Assembly: GCA_020050835.1 (NCBI GenBank)
Contig: JAGVKB010000103.1
Span: forward strand, 1-64,000
DNA: 64,000 nucleotides
Reading direction: 5' to 3'
Source: Candidatus Obscuribacterales bacterium
GTDB taxonomy: Bacteria > Cyanobacteriota > Vampirovibrionia > Obscuribacterales > Obscuribacteraceae
Shown here: positions 1-8,183 of the stretch, piece by piece
Layout of the letters: each line of letters begins with the position of its first letter
Position numbering within the stretch: the first letter of the stretch is position 1
Made by a program: the position numbers and the translations under genes
The notes under the pieces: model-generated
Seen by the model: only the letters and a program-made list of their open reading frames with translations
Database searches by the model: none
What the model was told of the DNA's origin: nothing

Positions 1-58
1 AAAGCCTTGGGCGGTAAGAGACTCGAACTCCTAACCCCTTCGGTGTAAACGAAGTGCT
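1..58. repeat. attL: displaced copy of tRNA-Val 3' end
   Basis: These 58 bases are identical to 46640-46697, where they form the 3' part of an intact tRNA-Val. Here the match stops within the anticodon arm side of the tRNA and the sequence diverges at base 59, so only about 51 nt of tRNA are present. This is the typical scar of site-specific integration into a tRNA 3' end. The repeat may extend left of the window. Confidence 0.9.
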
Positions 59-193
59 TCACGTATTTCTAGGGGTTTCCGGACTTTTTACCAATTCATC
101 TCTTTACTATCCGTCATACCCTAAGATAATGTACTAGTCGGGCATATTTGGCTTTCTGGCATTCCTCATGTCATCCGACCATTTGTCGCGAAA

Positions 194-277
194 GTTGAAC
201 ATAGGTTGAACACGATTTGACTTGGAAGCGCCATATATTCCATAATTATATTCTGAAAGCATCAAAACGGTTGAACA
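194..277 (+). repeat. Arm-type integrase site cluster, left end
   Basis: GTTGAACA occurs three times (194-201, 205-212, 270-277). The 20-mer at 194-213 holding two of them recurs exactly and in the same orientation at 46600-46619, just inside the other element end. Tyrosine integrases with an N-terminal arm-binding domain use such short repeats near both att cores. The binding role is inferred. The third copy lies only 17 bases upstream of the integrase start, so integrase could also repress itself. Confidence 0.6.
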
Positions 278-293
278 TGGAGGCGATTTTTCG

Positions 294-1547
294 ATGGAAA
301 GCCCGAAAACCTTCAATTTCACAAAGGCTAGGATCGAGGAACTTCCGGTGCCCAGTGCTGGACGCGCCACCTACAGCGATGTAGGCGTCGATGGCTTGGC
401 ATTGATTGTCTATCCATCGGGTACAAAGACCTTCCATCTTATCAAGAAGCTGAAGCGGTCTAACAAAACGATAAAGCCAAAGCTTGGGAAGTTTGGCGAG
501 ATCGATGTGGACACAGCAAGAAAGCTTGCCATGAAGATGCTCTCTGAGATCGCTCAGGGAAGTGATCCGGATGAAAGCTATCGTGCGCTGAAAGGCGAAG
601 TCACTTTGGGCGAGCTGTTCGACCTGTACATAAAGGAATATGCCAGGCACCATTGTGCAACCTGGAAGGACATGGTGGCAAATTTCAATCGCTATTACGG
701 GATATGGCGCGACAAGAAGGTTTCGACAATTAAGAAGGCCGATATTCAGAGCCGAGTGAATGAATTGGGACGTGAGCGCGGGCAGCACACCGCCAACCGC
801 AGCCTCGATGATTTGAGAGCAGCCCTGGGCTGGGGGCGCAAATACGGTTACGTCAAGGGTGAGAACGCAGCTTCCGAGATCGCTAAGTTCAAGACGCAAT
901 CAAGAGAGCGCTTCCTCAAACCGGAGGAAATGTCAAAGTTCTTTCAGGCACTGAAGAAGGAGGAAAACATTTCCTTCCGAGACTATGTATATTTGAGCCT
1001 CTTTACCGGCGCCCGGCAAGCCAACGTGCTTGCGATGCGCTGGGATGAGATCGATTTTGATCTCGGGACCTGGCGCATACCGAAGACAAAAACCGGGAAA
1101 TCGCAGATCGTCCCCCTCACGAGTCAGGCTCTGGACGTACTTGTCGAACGGCGCGAATCGACCAAGAGTGATTGGGTGTTTCCTAGCAAGAGTGCTTCTG
1201 GTCACGTGGTCGAACCAAAGAATGGCTGGAGAAGCCTCCTGAAACGAACAGGACTCAGCGATTTACGGATGCACGATTTGCGTCGCACGCTAGGAAGCTA
1301 CATGGCGATGAACAACCAAAGCTTGCACATGATCGGACGAGTCCTGGGACACAGTTCGGCAGCTTCAACTCAGATATATTCGCGGTTTGCAAACGATCCT
1401 GTTCGCCAGGCCATGGAGAGCACCCAGTCGCAAATGATGGCCATGGCTGGACTACTGCCTGCTAAGGCAAAGCCGAAGCCGAAACCGAAGGCCAAGGGAA
1501 AAGGCAAGTCCAAACCCAGCACAAGTCCTTTGAAGCGCGTTAAATGA
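294..1547 (+). CDS. int: Tyrosine recombinase / P4-type integrase
   Basis: Catalyses integration and excision of the element at tRNA-Val. An N-terminal DUF4102-like arm-binding domain (about residues 15-95) is followed by a core-binding SAM-like domain (about 100-195) and the catalytic domain. The catalytic set is visible: R241 (TGARQANVLAMRW), H327 and R330 (HDLRR), H353 (LGHSS) and nucleophile Y362 (QIYSRF). The last 35 residues are an unusual lysine/proline-rich tail, probably for non-specific DNA contact. It is 236 bp from attL and reads inward; in the circular form it would lie beside the tRNA-derived core. The start has a GGAGGCG-type site about 10 bases upstream. Confidence 0.95.
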   Translation: MESPKTFNFTKARIEELPVPSAGRATYSDVGVDGLALIVYPSGTKTFHLIKKLKRSNKTIKPKLGKFGEIDVDTARKLAMKMLSEIAQGSDPDESYRALKGEVTLGELFDLYIKEYARHHCATWKDMVANFNRYYGIWRDKKVSTIKKADIQSRVNELGRERGQHTANRSLDDLRAALGWGRKYGYVKGENAASEIAKFKTQSRERFLKPEEMSKFFQALKKEENISFRDYVYLSLFTGARQANVLAMRWDEIDFDLGTWRIPKTKTGKSQIVPLTSQALDVLVERRESTKSDWVFPSKSASGHVVEPKNGWRSLLKRTGLSDLRMHDLRRTLGSYMAMNNQSLHMIGRVLGHSSAASTQIYSRFANDPVRQAMESTQSQMMAMAGLLPAKAKPKPKPKAKGKGKSKPSTSPLKRVK

Positions 1548-1743
1548 CTAGCTGCGGGCACCGGTTGGGTTGCTTACCGGGACCATAAGCATTTTTCTAC
1601 GATGACGATAAGTAGGCGTTGAGTTTTGGGGTTTGTGAGGTCAAAGTGCGGCTATTTTGCAGCCACAGGCGTCAGGCTGATTCTTGTGGATTGGCCGGTT
1701 TAATGGGGTATATTGCCTGCAAGAAAAGGAGGTGCGTGTTAGC

Positions 1744-4014
1744 GTGGACAGCCTTGTTCCGATCCTCCAGAATTCAATAACCCGCGAAATTGATTGCATA
1801 CTTTACGATCAAAACAGACTCGTGACCGTGCACAATGGTGCGCAAATTGCCCGATCCGAAGGTGAGTTTGTCTATTCGTTCAAAGCAGAACTTCGTTCCA
1901 CGGTTCCTCCTGAGTCTCCCATCTACGTCCACACTGTGGGACAGAAGCCCATTGCCGGCACCTGGATCAGCCAAGATGACTTCGATGTTCTTCTATCAGT
2001 TAAGGAATCAATCGGAGATCGGCTTGAACGCGCCAAAATATCAATCGACCTTACTTTCATACTCAGAGCTTTGCATGACAGGCTAAACACTCCTGATAAT
2101 AGCGATGTGCGCCCTGAGCTTTTCTCGAGCACTCCTAGACATGTGGCATTTAATCCGGAGAACTTGAATAGGTCGCGCACCTGCCTTGATAATTTGAGAC
2201 TTCCGAGGAATAGCAGTCAGGACCAAGCGATACGAGATTGCCTAGAACAAAGTGTACACTTTGTCTGGGGACCTCCGGGAACAGGCAAAACCGCAAATCT
2301 CGCTCAGACTTGTCGGGCACTCGTTGATCAGGGTGAAAGAGTGTTGGTCATGTCGCATGCTAATGGTGCCGTCGATGTAGCAGCATTACGGATCGCCAAA
2401 GCTGTTGAGGATTTAGAGATACTGCGTACCGGTGGCATCCTCAGGATAGGAATTCCGCAAATGCAGGAGGTGCGAGACTGCCACCACATTAGTGCGCTGG
2501 GTACGCTTAGGCGACTGAACCCAGAGCTAATTGAAGCACTTGAGCGAGCAGAGCAAGAACGGCGGAATCTGGGAAGATTGCTTCAAGAGCAACCGCAGAA
2601 CGAAGAATTACGGCAGCGGCTGGACGCAGTTCGAAGTCAAATTGGTACAATTCGTCAGCAGGTAAAAGACGCGGAAGGCGCGCTGATCAAACGAGCCAAT
2701 GTGATCATTGCGACGGCATCGAAGTTTGCAATAGACGATCGCATTTGGGATTGGAGGCCGCATAATATCATTGTCGATGAAACGAGCATGCTTGGTTTTC
2801 CATTCGTTTACGCTGGTGCAAGGCAAAGTACGAAACGATTATTGTTGTTCGGCGATTTCCGTCAGCTGCCGCCGGTTTGCGTGTCCGACGAGCCAGAAGT
2901 GCGCGAATGGTTGGGGCGGGATGCCTTTGATATAGTCGGCATTCAAAAAAATGTAGATCAGGGACGAGCCGATGTCCGCGTAAGCCTACTTGATACACAA
3001 TATCGCATGCATCGTGAAATTGGAGCAGTCGTAAGCAGGTTCAGTTATGGTGGCATGCTCAAGACAGACGATGCAACTCACAAGGCAACCCTAAAGGCAT
3101 GCAGTCTTGAGCCAGTTCCAGATAGCCCAATTGTGATCGTTGATACCTCCTTTGCTCAGGCAGCCTGCGTTCAAGAGCGCAAGAAGGGCTCGTTTTCTAG
3201 AGTAAATTTCATTCATGCGCTTGTAGTTCTCGACACATGTAAGTCGATGCTATCGAGCGGCGCTCAGAAGATCGCCGTTATCACGCCCTATCGAGCGCAA
3301 GCAAAGCTGCTTTCTCATCTCACAAAGGCATTCGATTTGGATGCTTATATTACCGCTGCTACTATCCATCGCTTCCAAGGCGCGGAAATGGATTGCGTCG
3401 TCCTTGATCTTGTGGATGCGTTACCCCAAGAGCGAGCAAGCAGGCTGACCGGCACCGATCCAGAAACGGCCACACGCCTCCTGAATGTTGCGATCTCCAG
3501 AGCCAAAGGAAAGCTGGTAATTGTTGCTGACCTTTCCTTTATCCAGGCATATCATACGGGGCGGTCGCCTGCGGCCAAGCTTCTGCAACTGGTGCGTGAT
3601 TACGCTTCCATAAAACCACCCTACGGAGCACTGGAGCATCCAAGTATCAATTGGTGCGAAAATTGGTTTTCAGCTCAGGTTCCCTTGTACATCGAACTTC
3701 AACGAATGACTGAAGCGGATGTAAGCATGCCGCGGGGGCTAACGCCTAGCAGGCAGCTAGCGGCTAAACTGTCCGAATTGCGTCCGCGCCCCAGGACCGA
3801 CGGTCAACCGCCGGGACGAAGCGAACCATTCTTCTTGATTCATTCAAACCAAACGATGATGCTTGGCGGAAGGCATGAGGACAGTCCAATTGCCATCGTG
3901 ACGGGAACGGTTCGAGAGGCAGTTGAACGTGCCATAATCGGCGACGGTTTAGATGCCACACCGCGATTTAGAGGTCGGAGGCAAGTACCAAATGGCGTTC
4001 CTAATTCCCGATAA
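1744..4014 (+). CDS. SF1B Upf1/Dna2-like helicase (AAA_11/AAA_12)
   Basis: A nucleic-acid helicase of the Upf1-like branch. Walker A is GPPGTGKT near residue 176, Walker B reads VDETS, and later motifs are LFGDFRQLPPV, QYRMH, ITPYRAQ, HRFQGAEMD and AISRAKGK, all in the expected order, so the motor should be active. The roughly 170 residues before the motor and the last 150 show no domain I recognise. GTG at 1744 is preferred because AAGGAGGT sits 10 bases upstream; an upstream in-frame start at 1684 lacks such a site. The gene overlaps the next helicase gene, forming a two-gene operon. Such cargo pairs are often phage-defence genes, but no named system was recognised. Confidence 0.85.
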   Translation: MDSLVPILQNSITREIDCILYDQNRLVTVHNGAQIARSEGEFVYSFKAELRSTVPPESPIYVHTVGQKPIAGTWISQDDFDVLLSVKESIGDRLERAKISIDLTFILRALHDRLNTPDNSDVRPELFSSTPRHVAFNPENLNRSRTCLDNLRLPRNSSQDQAIRDCLEQSVHFVWGPPGTGKTANLAQTCRALVDQGERVLVMSHANGAVDVAALRIAKAVEDLEILRTGGILRIGIPQMQEVRDCHHISALGTLRRLNPELIEALERAEQERRNLGRLLQEQPQNEELRQRLDAVRSQIGTIRQQVKDAEGALIKRANVIIATASKFAIDDRIWDWRPHNIIVDETSMLGFPFVYAGARQSTKRLLLFGDFRQLPPVCVSDEPEVREWLGRDAFDIVGIQKNVDQGRADVRVSLLDTQYRMHREIGAVVSRFSYGGMLKTDDATHKATLKACSLEPVPDSPIVIVDTSFAQAACVQERKKGSFSRVNFIHALVVLDTCKSMLSSGAQKIAVITPYRAQAKLLSHLTKAFDLDAYITAATIHRFQGAEMDCVVLDLVDALPQERASRLTGTDPETATRLLNVAISRAKGKLVIVADLSFIQAYHTGRSPAAKLLQLVRDYASIKPPYGALEHPSINWCENWFSAQVPLYIELQRMTEADVSMPRGLTPSRQLAAKLSELRPRPRTDGQPPGRSEPFFLIHSNQTMMLGGRHEDSPIAIVTGTVREAVERAIIGDGLDATPRFRGRRQVPNGVPNSR

Positions 4015-5839
4015 TCTGAAAAGCAGAAACGATGTGCCCGCTATGATTCGACGGACTGTGAGTGCGTTTCAAGTCGGATTAGATGATTCCGCAGTAGTTT
4101 GGTATGAACCGTTGTACGACCGTTCCGGTGAGAAACCGCACCTGGTTGTCATGCTTCCGGATAGGGGCATCGCAGTGCTGGAAGTCGTAGATGCGAAAAT
4201 CGCTAAATTTATGGGGATTTTTAAGGGCAAGCCACAATTCATTCGCGATGGACAAGAACTACCAAATCCGGTGGATCGCGCTCATAAGCTAGGGCAGTTG
4301 CTTGCTAAGAGGTTACAGTCTGAACCGCGAGTTGCGCACCTTAATATGCGGGTTGCTGCCGGTGTTTGCTTCGCCAATCTAACATCACATGAGGCTGCGG
4401 AGAAGGGAATCACTGCTGTCATTCCGGCGGAGTTTTGTGTTTTTAAAGAAGAAATCGATGCAGCCATCGCCGGTACGGGAGAGGCGGCGCTTATGCGAGC
4501 CTTCACTCGATTACTCGGGCCGTCAGTGATTGATTTGATTACTTCAGAACTCGACAAGACTTTGCGCGGTTTGATCCAACCAGACACTGTTATAGGTTCG
4601 GTATTCGGCGGGGGCGTAAATCAGCTACAGATTTTCCGGCCGCCGTGCTCCGAAACTGAGATTCTTCGCGTTATGGACTTACAGCAGGAGTCCTTAGCGA
4701 AAAGCCTTGGCGATGGACATAGAGTAATTCGAGGAGTTGCAGGTAGTGGAAAAACGCTGGTATTAGTCTTTCGTGCAAGGCTACTTGCGGAGAACTTTCC
4801 TAACAAGAAGTTCCTGCTTACCTGTTATACGAAAACTTTGGCGTCACAGCTAAAGACGCTGCTAAACCGCTGCCCGAACGTGGACGTCATCAATCTACAT
4901 GCACTCATGTACGAGGTAATTACGGCGGCTCGTCTGCCTAAGCCGAATCTCAGTGATGGAAATTTTTCCGAAATGGCTCCTGTCGCGCTCAAGGCTTTGG
5001 ACAGGGGCGCTGGCCCAAGGTATGATGCGGTATTAGTCGATGAAGCTCAGGACTTAGAGACCGACGAACTGCAGTTCATTACCAGACTGTTGAAGGACGG
5101 TTGCGAGGACTTAGTCATCGTGGCTGACGCAGCTCAGAATATTTTCAAAAGAAAGTTCAGTTGGAAGCGGGCCGGCGTTAGGGCTCAAGGGCGAACCCGT
5201 CTGCTTCGAATCAATTACAGAAATACGAAAGAGATACTCGAATTCGCATCGCTGTTCTTGCTGAATAGCAAACAGCTTCGGGCAGATGACACTCCTGATT
5301 ACGAAGACGAGAATACTGTAATACCGCCTGAGTCGGCTAAGCGTTCAGGGCCGACTCCACAGCTGGAAATTGTGGCTGATGTTGAGACTGAGATAAGACG
5401 AACGGTTGAATTAACTCGCGAATGGCTGGGCAACATTGGACCGTATGAGAAGATCGCTGTCCTCTATCCTGGAACGGATCGGAAAGATAGAGGTTACTTG
5501 CTCGCGAGAGACCTCAGAGCAGCAGGAGTAGATGTGTATTGGGCCACTGATAAAAAGAATAAGGGAGCGAAAGCTGGCATGGCCACTGCAACTGAACGAG
5601 TGATTCTTTCTACAATCCACAGTTGCAAGGGACTAGAGTATCCACATGTAATTATTTGCGGCGTTTGGAAAGACAAAGCAGAAGCCGAGGAAAATCGTAA
5701 GCTGGCCTACGTCGGCATGACAAGAGCAACAGATCGCCTTAATATCATTACGCGACAGGGACACGATTTGCTTGAAGATCTGATGTCAGCGAACCAGACT
5801 GCCAACTCAATCCCGATTGCCACATTACCAAGTCAATAA
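3992..5839 (+). CDS. UvrD/Rep-type SF1A helicase with NERD-like N-terminus
   Basis: The C-terminal two thirds is a UvrD-like motor: Walker A GVAGSGKT, Walker B VDEAQDLE, LRINYRNTKE, STIHSCKGLEYPHV and the final AYVGMTRA motif. The first ~150 residues resemble a NERD nuclease-related domain (PDRGIAVLEVVDAK, then NPVDRAHKLGQLL), although the usual E-x-K core is altered here, so nuclease activity is doubtful. ATG 3992 is chosen because GGAGG lies 10 bases upstream; this overlaps the previous gene by 23 bases and implies translational coupling. NERD-helicase fusions are known in mobile elements and defence islands. The partner function with the Upf1-like helicase is inference. Confidence 0.8.
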   Translation: MAFLIPDNLKSRNDVPAMIRRTVSAFQVGLDDSAVVWYEPLYDRSGEKPHLVVMLPDRGIAVLEVVDAKIAKFMGIFKGKPQFIRDGQELPNPVDRAHKLGQLLAKRLQSEPRVAHLNMRVAAGVCFANLTSHEAAEKGITAVIPAEFCVFKEEIDAAIAGTGEAALMRAFTRLLGPSVIDLITSELDKTLRGLIQPDTVIGSVFGGGVNQLQIFRPPCSETEILRVMDLQQESLAKSLGDGHRVIRGVAGSGKTLVLVFRARLLAENFPNKKFLLTCYTKTLASQLKTLLNRCPNVDVINLHALMYEVITAARLPKPNLSDGNFSEMAPVALKALDRGAGPRYDAVLVDEAQDLETDELQFITRLLKDGCEDLVIVADAAQNIFKRKFSWKRAGVRAQGRTRLLRINYRNTKEILEFASLFLLNSKQLRADDTPDYEDENTVIPPESAKRSGPTPQLEIVADVETEIRRTVELTREWLGNIGPYEKIAVLYPGTDRKDRGYLLARDLRAAGVDVYWATDKKNKGAKAGMATATERVILSTIHSCKGLEYPHVIICGVWKDKAEAEENRKLAYVGMTRATDRLNIITRQGHDLLEDLMSANQTANSIPIATLPSQ

Positions 5840-5898
5840 GTGTCGTTGACAATTGAAGTGCCGCATGAGTCGCTTGATGGCAAATTGCCGACACCATC

Positions 5899-6948
5899 CT
5901 ATCGCTGTAACTGATCCAGCTTGTCTTGTGCTACCGCCAACTCACGCTGCGCATTTTCCAGATTGCGCTGCTGAAAGTCGCTGTAATCGCGGAGCTTGTT
6001 CTTCTCGAATTCGCTGACGTATGGGTCGGCAATCTTCGCTTCAAGCTGGGCAATCGTGTTTGTGCAGTGGTCTATGATCTTCTGATTTCGGTCGATGGCA
6101 AGTCGGGTGAAATATATGTCTTGTTTGCGTTGCTCATCTTCTCGTTGATGTTGCTTGCGTTCCTCCTGGTCCATGAACTTTCGCCAGGATGTCGGATTTC
6201 CGCCTGGGAATCGGTACTGCCAGGGAATGTAGGGATTATCAGGATCGTCAGCCGCAGGCGGATTGCCCGAGCTTACAGGTGGTGGCGGTTGTGGATTAGG
6301 AACGCTTTCAGTTTGAGGACTCTGATTGTTCCACTGGCGCTGGATGTCACCAACAAGGTTTCTTGCAGCAACACCGAGAAATGCAAAGCCCAGAAGCAAG
6401 GCGAGAGCTGCACCGGCAGCCATTGCTACTTTCCAGCGGAGTTTCTCTTCTTTCAGGGCTTGGGCCTGTTTGAGGGCGTCCTGTGCTGCTCGGTTGGAGG
6501 CTTCAGCAGCGTGCCATTGTTCGTCTGCTTTGCGAGCTGCTTCGGGGGCCGACCGGCGCGCTTCTTCTTCCGCCTTGCGGCATCGTTCTTCGTGTCGGCG
6601 TCGCGCCTCCTCTTCGCTGGTCTTATCTTTGCTGTTGGTACCATGGTTTCCTGAGCTGGTACCTGAACCGCTAGCGCCTTGGTAGTCCGTATGTTGCCCG
6701 GACGTTGCTGTCGGCCGGCAGGTGCAAGAAGCAGTTGCCGTGTGTCCGTTTTCGAAGTGGCTCTTGAGTATGTCGTAAGCATGGTTAATGCGTTTTAGTT
6801 CCTCTTCGGCCTCGCGACGCCCGGCTTCGTTTTGCATGCGGTCTGGGTGCCAGACCATGACCAGCCGTTTATAGCGACGCTTGACCGTCTCGAACGAGGT
6901 GCCCGGCTCCAGACCGAGCACCTGATAAGCCTTGTGTAGGGGATTCAT
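5899..6948 (-). CDS. Membrane-anchored J-domain (DnaJ-like) protein
   Basis: A J domain occupies about residues 5-65 with an intact HPD at 34-36, so it should stimulate a DnaK-type Hsp70. No G/F-rich or zinc-finger DnaJ regions follow. Instead there is a Ser/Gly linker, a charged Ala/Glu/Arg coiled coil (about 112-172), one transmembrane helix (about 174-196), a Pro-rich stretch and a second charged helix. The ATG at 6948 shares an ATGA overlap with the gene before it, which fixes the start. It is the last gene of the leftward mobilisation operon. A J protein anchored in the membrane beside a coupling ATPase suggests a role in substrate unfolding or transfer-complex assembly; this is inference. 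Confidence 0.85.
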   Translation of the reverse strand: MNPLHKAYQVLGLEPGTSFETVKRRYKRLVMVWHPDRMQNEAGRREAEEELKRINHAYDILKSHFENGHTATASCTCRPTATSGQHTDYQGASGSGTSSGNHGTNSKDKTSEEEARRRHEERCRKAEEEARRSAPEAARKADEQWHAAEASNRAAQDALKQAQALKEEKLRWKVAMAAGAALALLLGFAFLGVAARNLVGDIQRQWNNQSPQTESVPNPQPPPPVSSGNPPAADDPDNPYIPWQYRFPGGNPTSWRKFMDQEERKQHQREDEQRKQDIYFTRLAIDRNQKIIDHCTNTIAQLEAKIADPYVSEFEKNKLRDYSDFQQRNLENAQRELAVAQDKLDQLQR

Positions 6949-7619
6949 GAGAACACCGCCTTTATTACATCGCCCAAGAGTCCGATAAGAGCGAGGGCGC
7001 TGAGACCGATCAGCCACCAGGGGGGTGCCGATAATGTGGTATCAGCAGGATTGCCGGTTTGCACTCCAGGTCCCAGCGCTGACTCGACAGCGTTAGCGAC
7101 ACCGGAAACTATCGAGTCGCATGCGGCGAAGTTTGCGCCCTCTACCTTTGGGCAGAAGTCGAATTGCACGATCACGCTATCATTGCTGATTGCCTTGACT
7201 TGAACCTCCAGCCCGATAAATCTCTGGAGGCGTTCCTTGCGGGTATGAATGTGGCCGCGGGCATCAGCCTCGAAGTGCGTATGTTCATCGGTGAACCGGA
7301 GATTGGCGGTAACCCGGCCAGACTGCGTGTCGGCTGTCACCACGTGCCATTTGTCACCGAAGTTATAAGAGACCTCCGCTAGGAAGTCGCGAATCATTGC
7401 GAATGCGATCCTCGCCGGAACCTTGTATTGCTTCGGTACGGGGTGCAGGAAGTTGTATCGCTGCACGCGTGCCTGATGAAAGAAGGGCCATGCGGCCCAA
7501 ATACCGAGCACCAACCCAGGAAACGCGCCTGCATCTTTGTTATGCAGAATGACTTCGCTGATGAATGCTCCGCTGAAAAGGAATACAAATATTCCCAGCC
7601 CTATTCCTAGTGCCATCAT
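6945..7619 (-). CDS. Three-TM membrane protein of the transfer operon
   Basis: No family recognised. Two hydrophobic segments lie at the N-terminus (about residues 3-25 and 32-46) and one at the C-terminus (about 203-221). Between them is a soluble domain of ~140 residues rich in beta-type sequence. A second Met follows the first, so the start may be 7616. It overlaps the J-domain gene by four bases and begins three bases after the stop of the TPR-like gene, so the three are co-translated. Position in the mobilisation operon suggests an inner-membrane partner of the coupling protein. Confidence 0.75.
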   Translation of the reverse strand: MMALGIGLGIFVFLFSGAFISEVILHNKDAGAFPGLVLGIWAAWPFFHQARVQRYNFLHPVPKQYKVPARIAFAMIRDFLAEVSYNFGDKWHVVTADTQSGRVTANLRFTDEHTHFEADARGHIHTRKERLQRFIGLEVQVKAISNDSVIVQFDFCPKVEGANFAACDSIVSGVANAVESALGPGVQTGNPADTTLSAPPWWLIGLSALALIGLLGDVIKAVFS

Positions 7620-7622
7620 TGT

Positions 7623-8183
7623 TCACCTGCCCTCGGCGTCAAACCCGACGCCATAATCGTCAACATCACAAGCTCTGCACCACACGTGTTGGCAGGCGTT
7701 GATGATTTCTCCGGTCCGTTGAAAGTGCTTCAGCTCTTCTTCCGCTGAATAAACTTGGTTGCTGTTGATACCCCACTGTTTCATGAGGTATTCAACGTTC
7801 TGCTTCAATTGGGTCTCGGCGTCAACGAGTCTTCCTTGAGCAGCAAGCAACTTTGCCAGTGATACGGATAACGTGGCGGCATTTGTAGCCATGTCGTTTT
7901 TGTCGAACAGTCTGATCGACTCAAGATATGACCACTCTGCGAGCAGCGGCTCGCCGAGGCTTGTATATAAACCGCCTAAACAGCAGAAGGCCCAGGCGGC
8001 ATCAAACAAGTCTTCTTTAGTTGTGCCGTCTCTTTTTGTATCGACGATTTCGTGAAAACGACGAAGAACGATTTTTACATCATGTTCGGTGGTTGCTGCA
8101 TCGATCATTCGGTGCAACAGTATGTAAGTTTCGGTTTGCATAATTGTTCGTAGCTCCTCAGAAGCCTTTCGGCTCGTTTGCAT
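7623..8183 (-). CDS. TPR-like helical protein
   Basis: A helical protein of 186 residues with tetratricopeptide-like pairs in the middle (around LFDAAWAFCCLGGLYTSLG and ATLSVSLAKLLAAQGRL), suggesting a scaffold for protein contacts. The C-terminus has Cys and His residues in a short tail. The ATG lies inside the stop of the coupling-protein gene (TGATG), indicating translational coupling; an internal Met at 8141 is an alternative. Exact function unknown. Confidence 0.7.
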   Translation of the reverse strand: MQTSRKASEELRTIMQTETYILLHRMIDAATTEHDVKIVLRRFHEIVDTKRDGTTKEDLFDAAWAFCCLGGLYTSLGEPLLAEWSYLESIRLFDKNDMATNAATLSVSLAKLLAAQGRLVDAETQLKQNVEYLMKQWGINSNQVYSAEEELKHFQRTGEIINACQHVWCRACDVDDYGVGFDAEGR

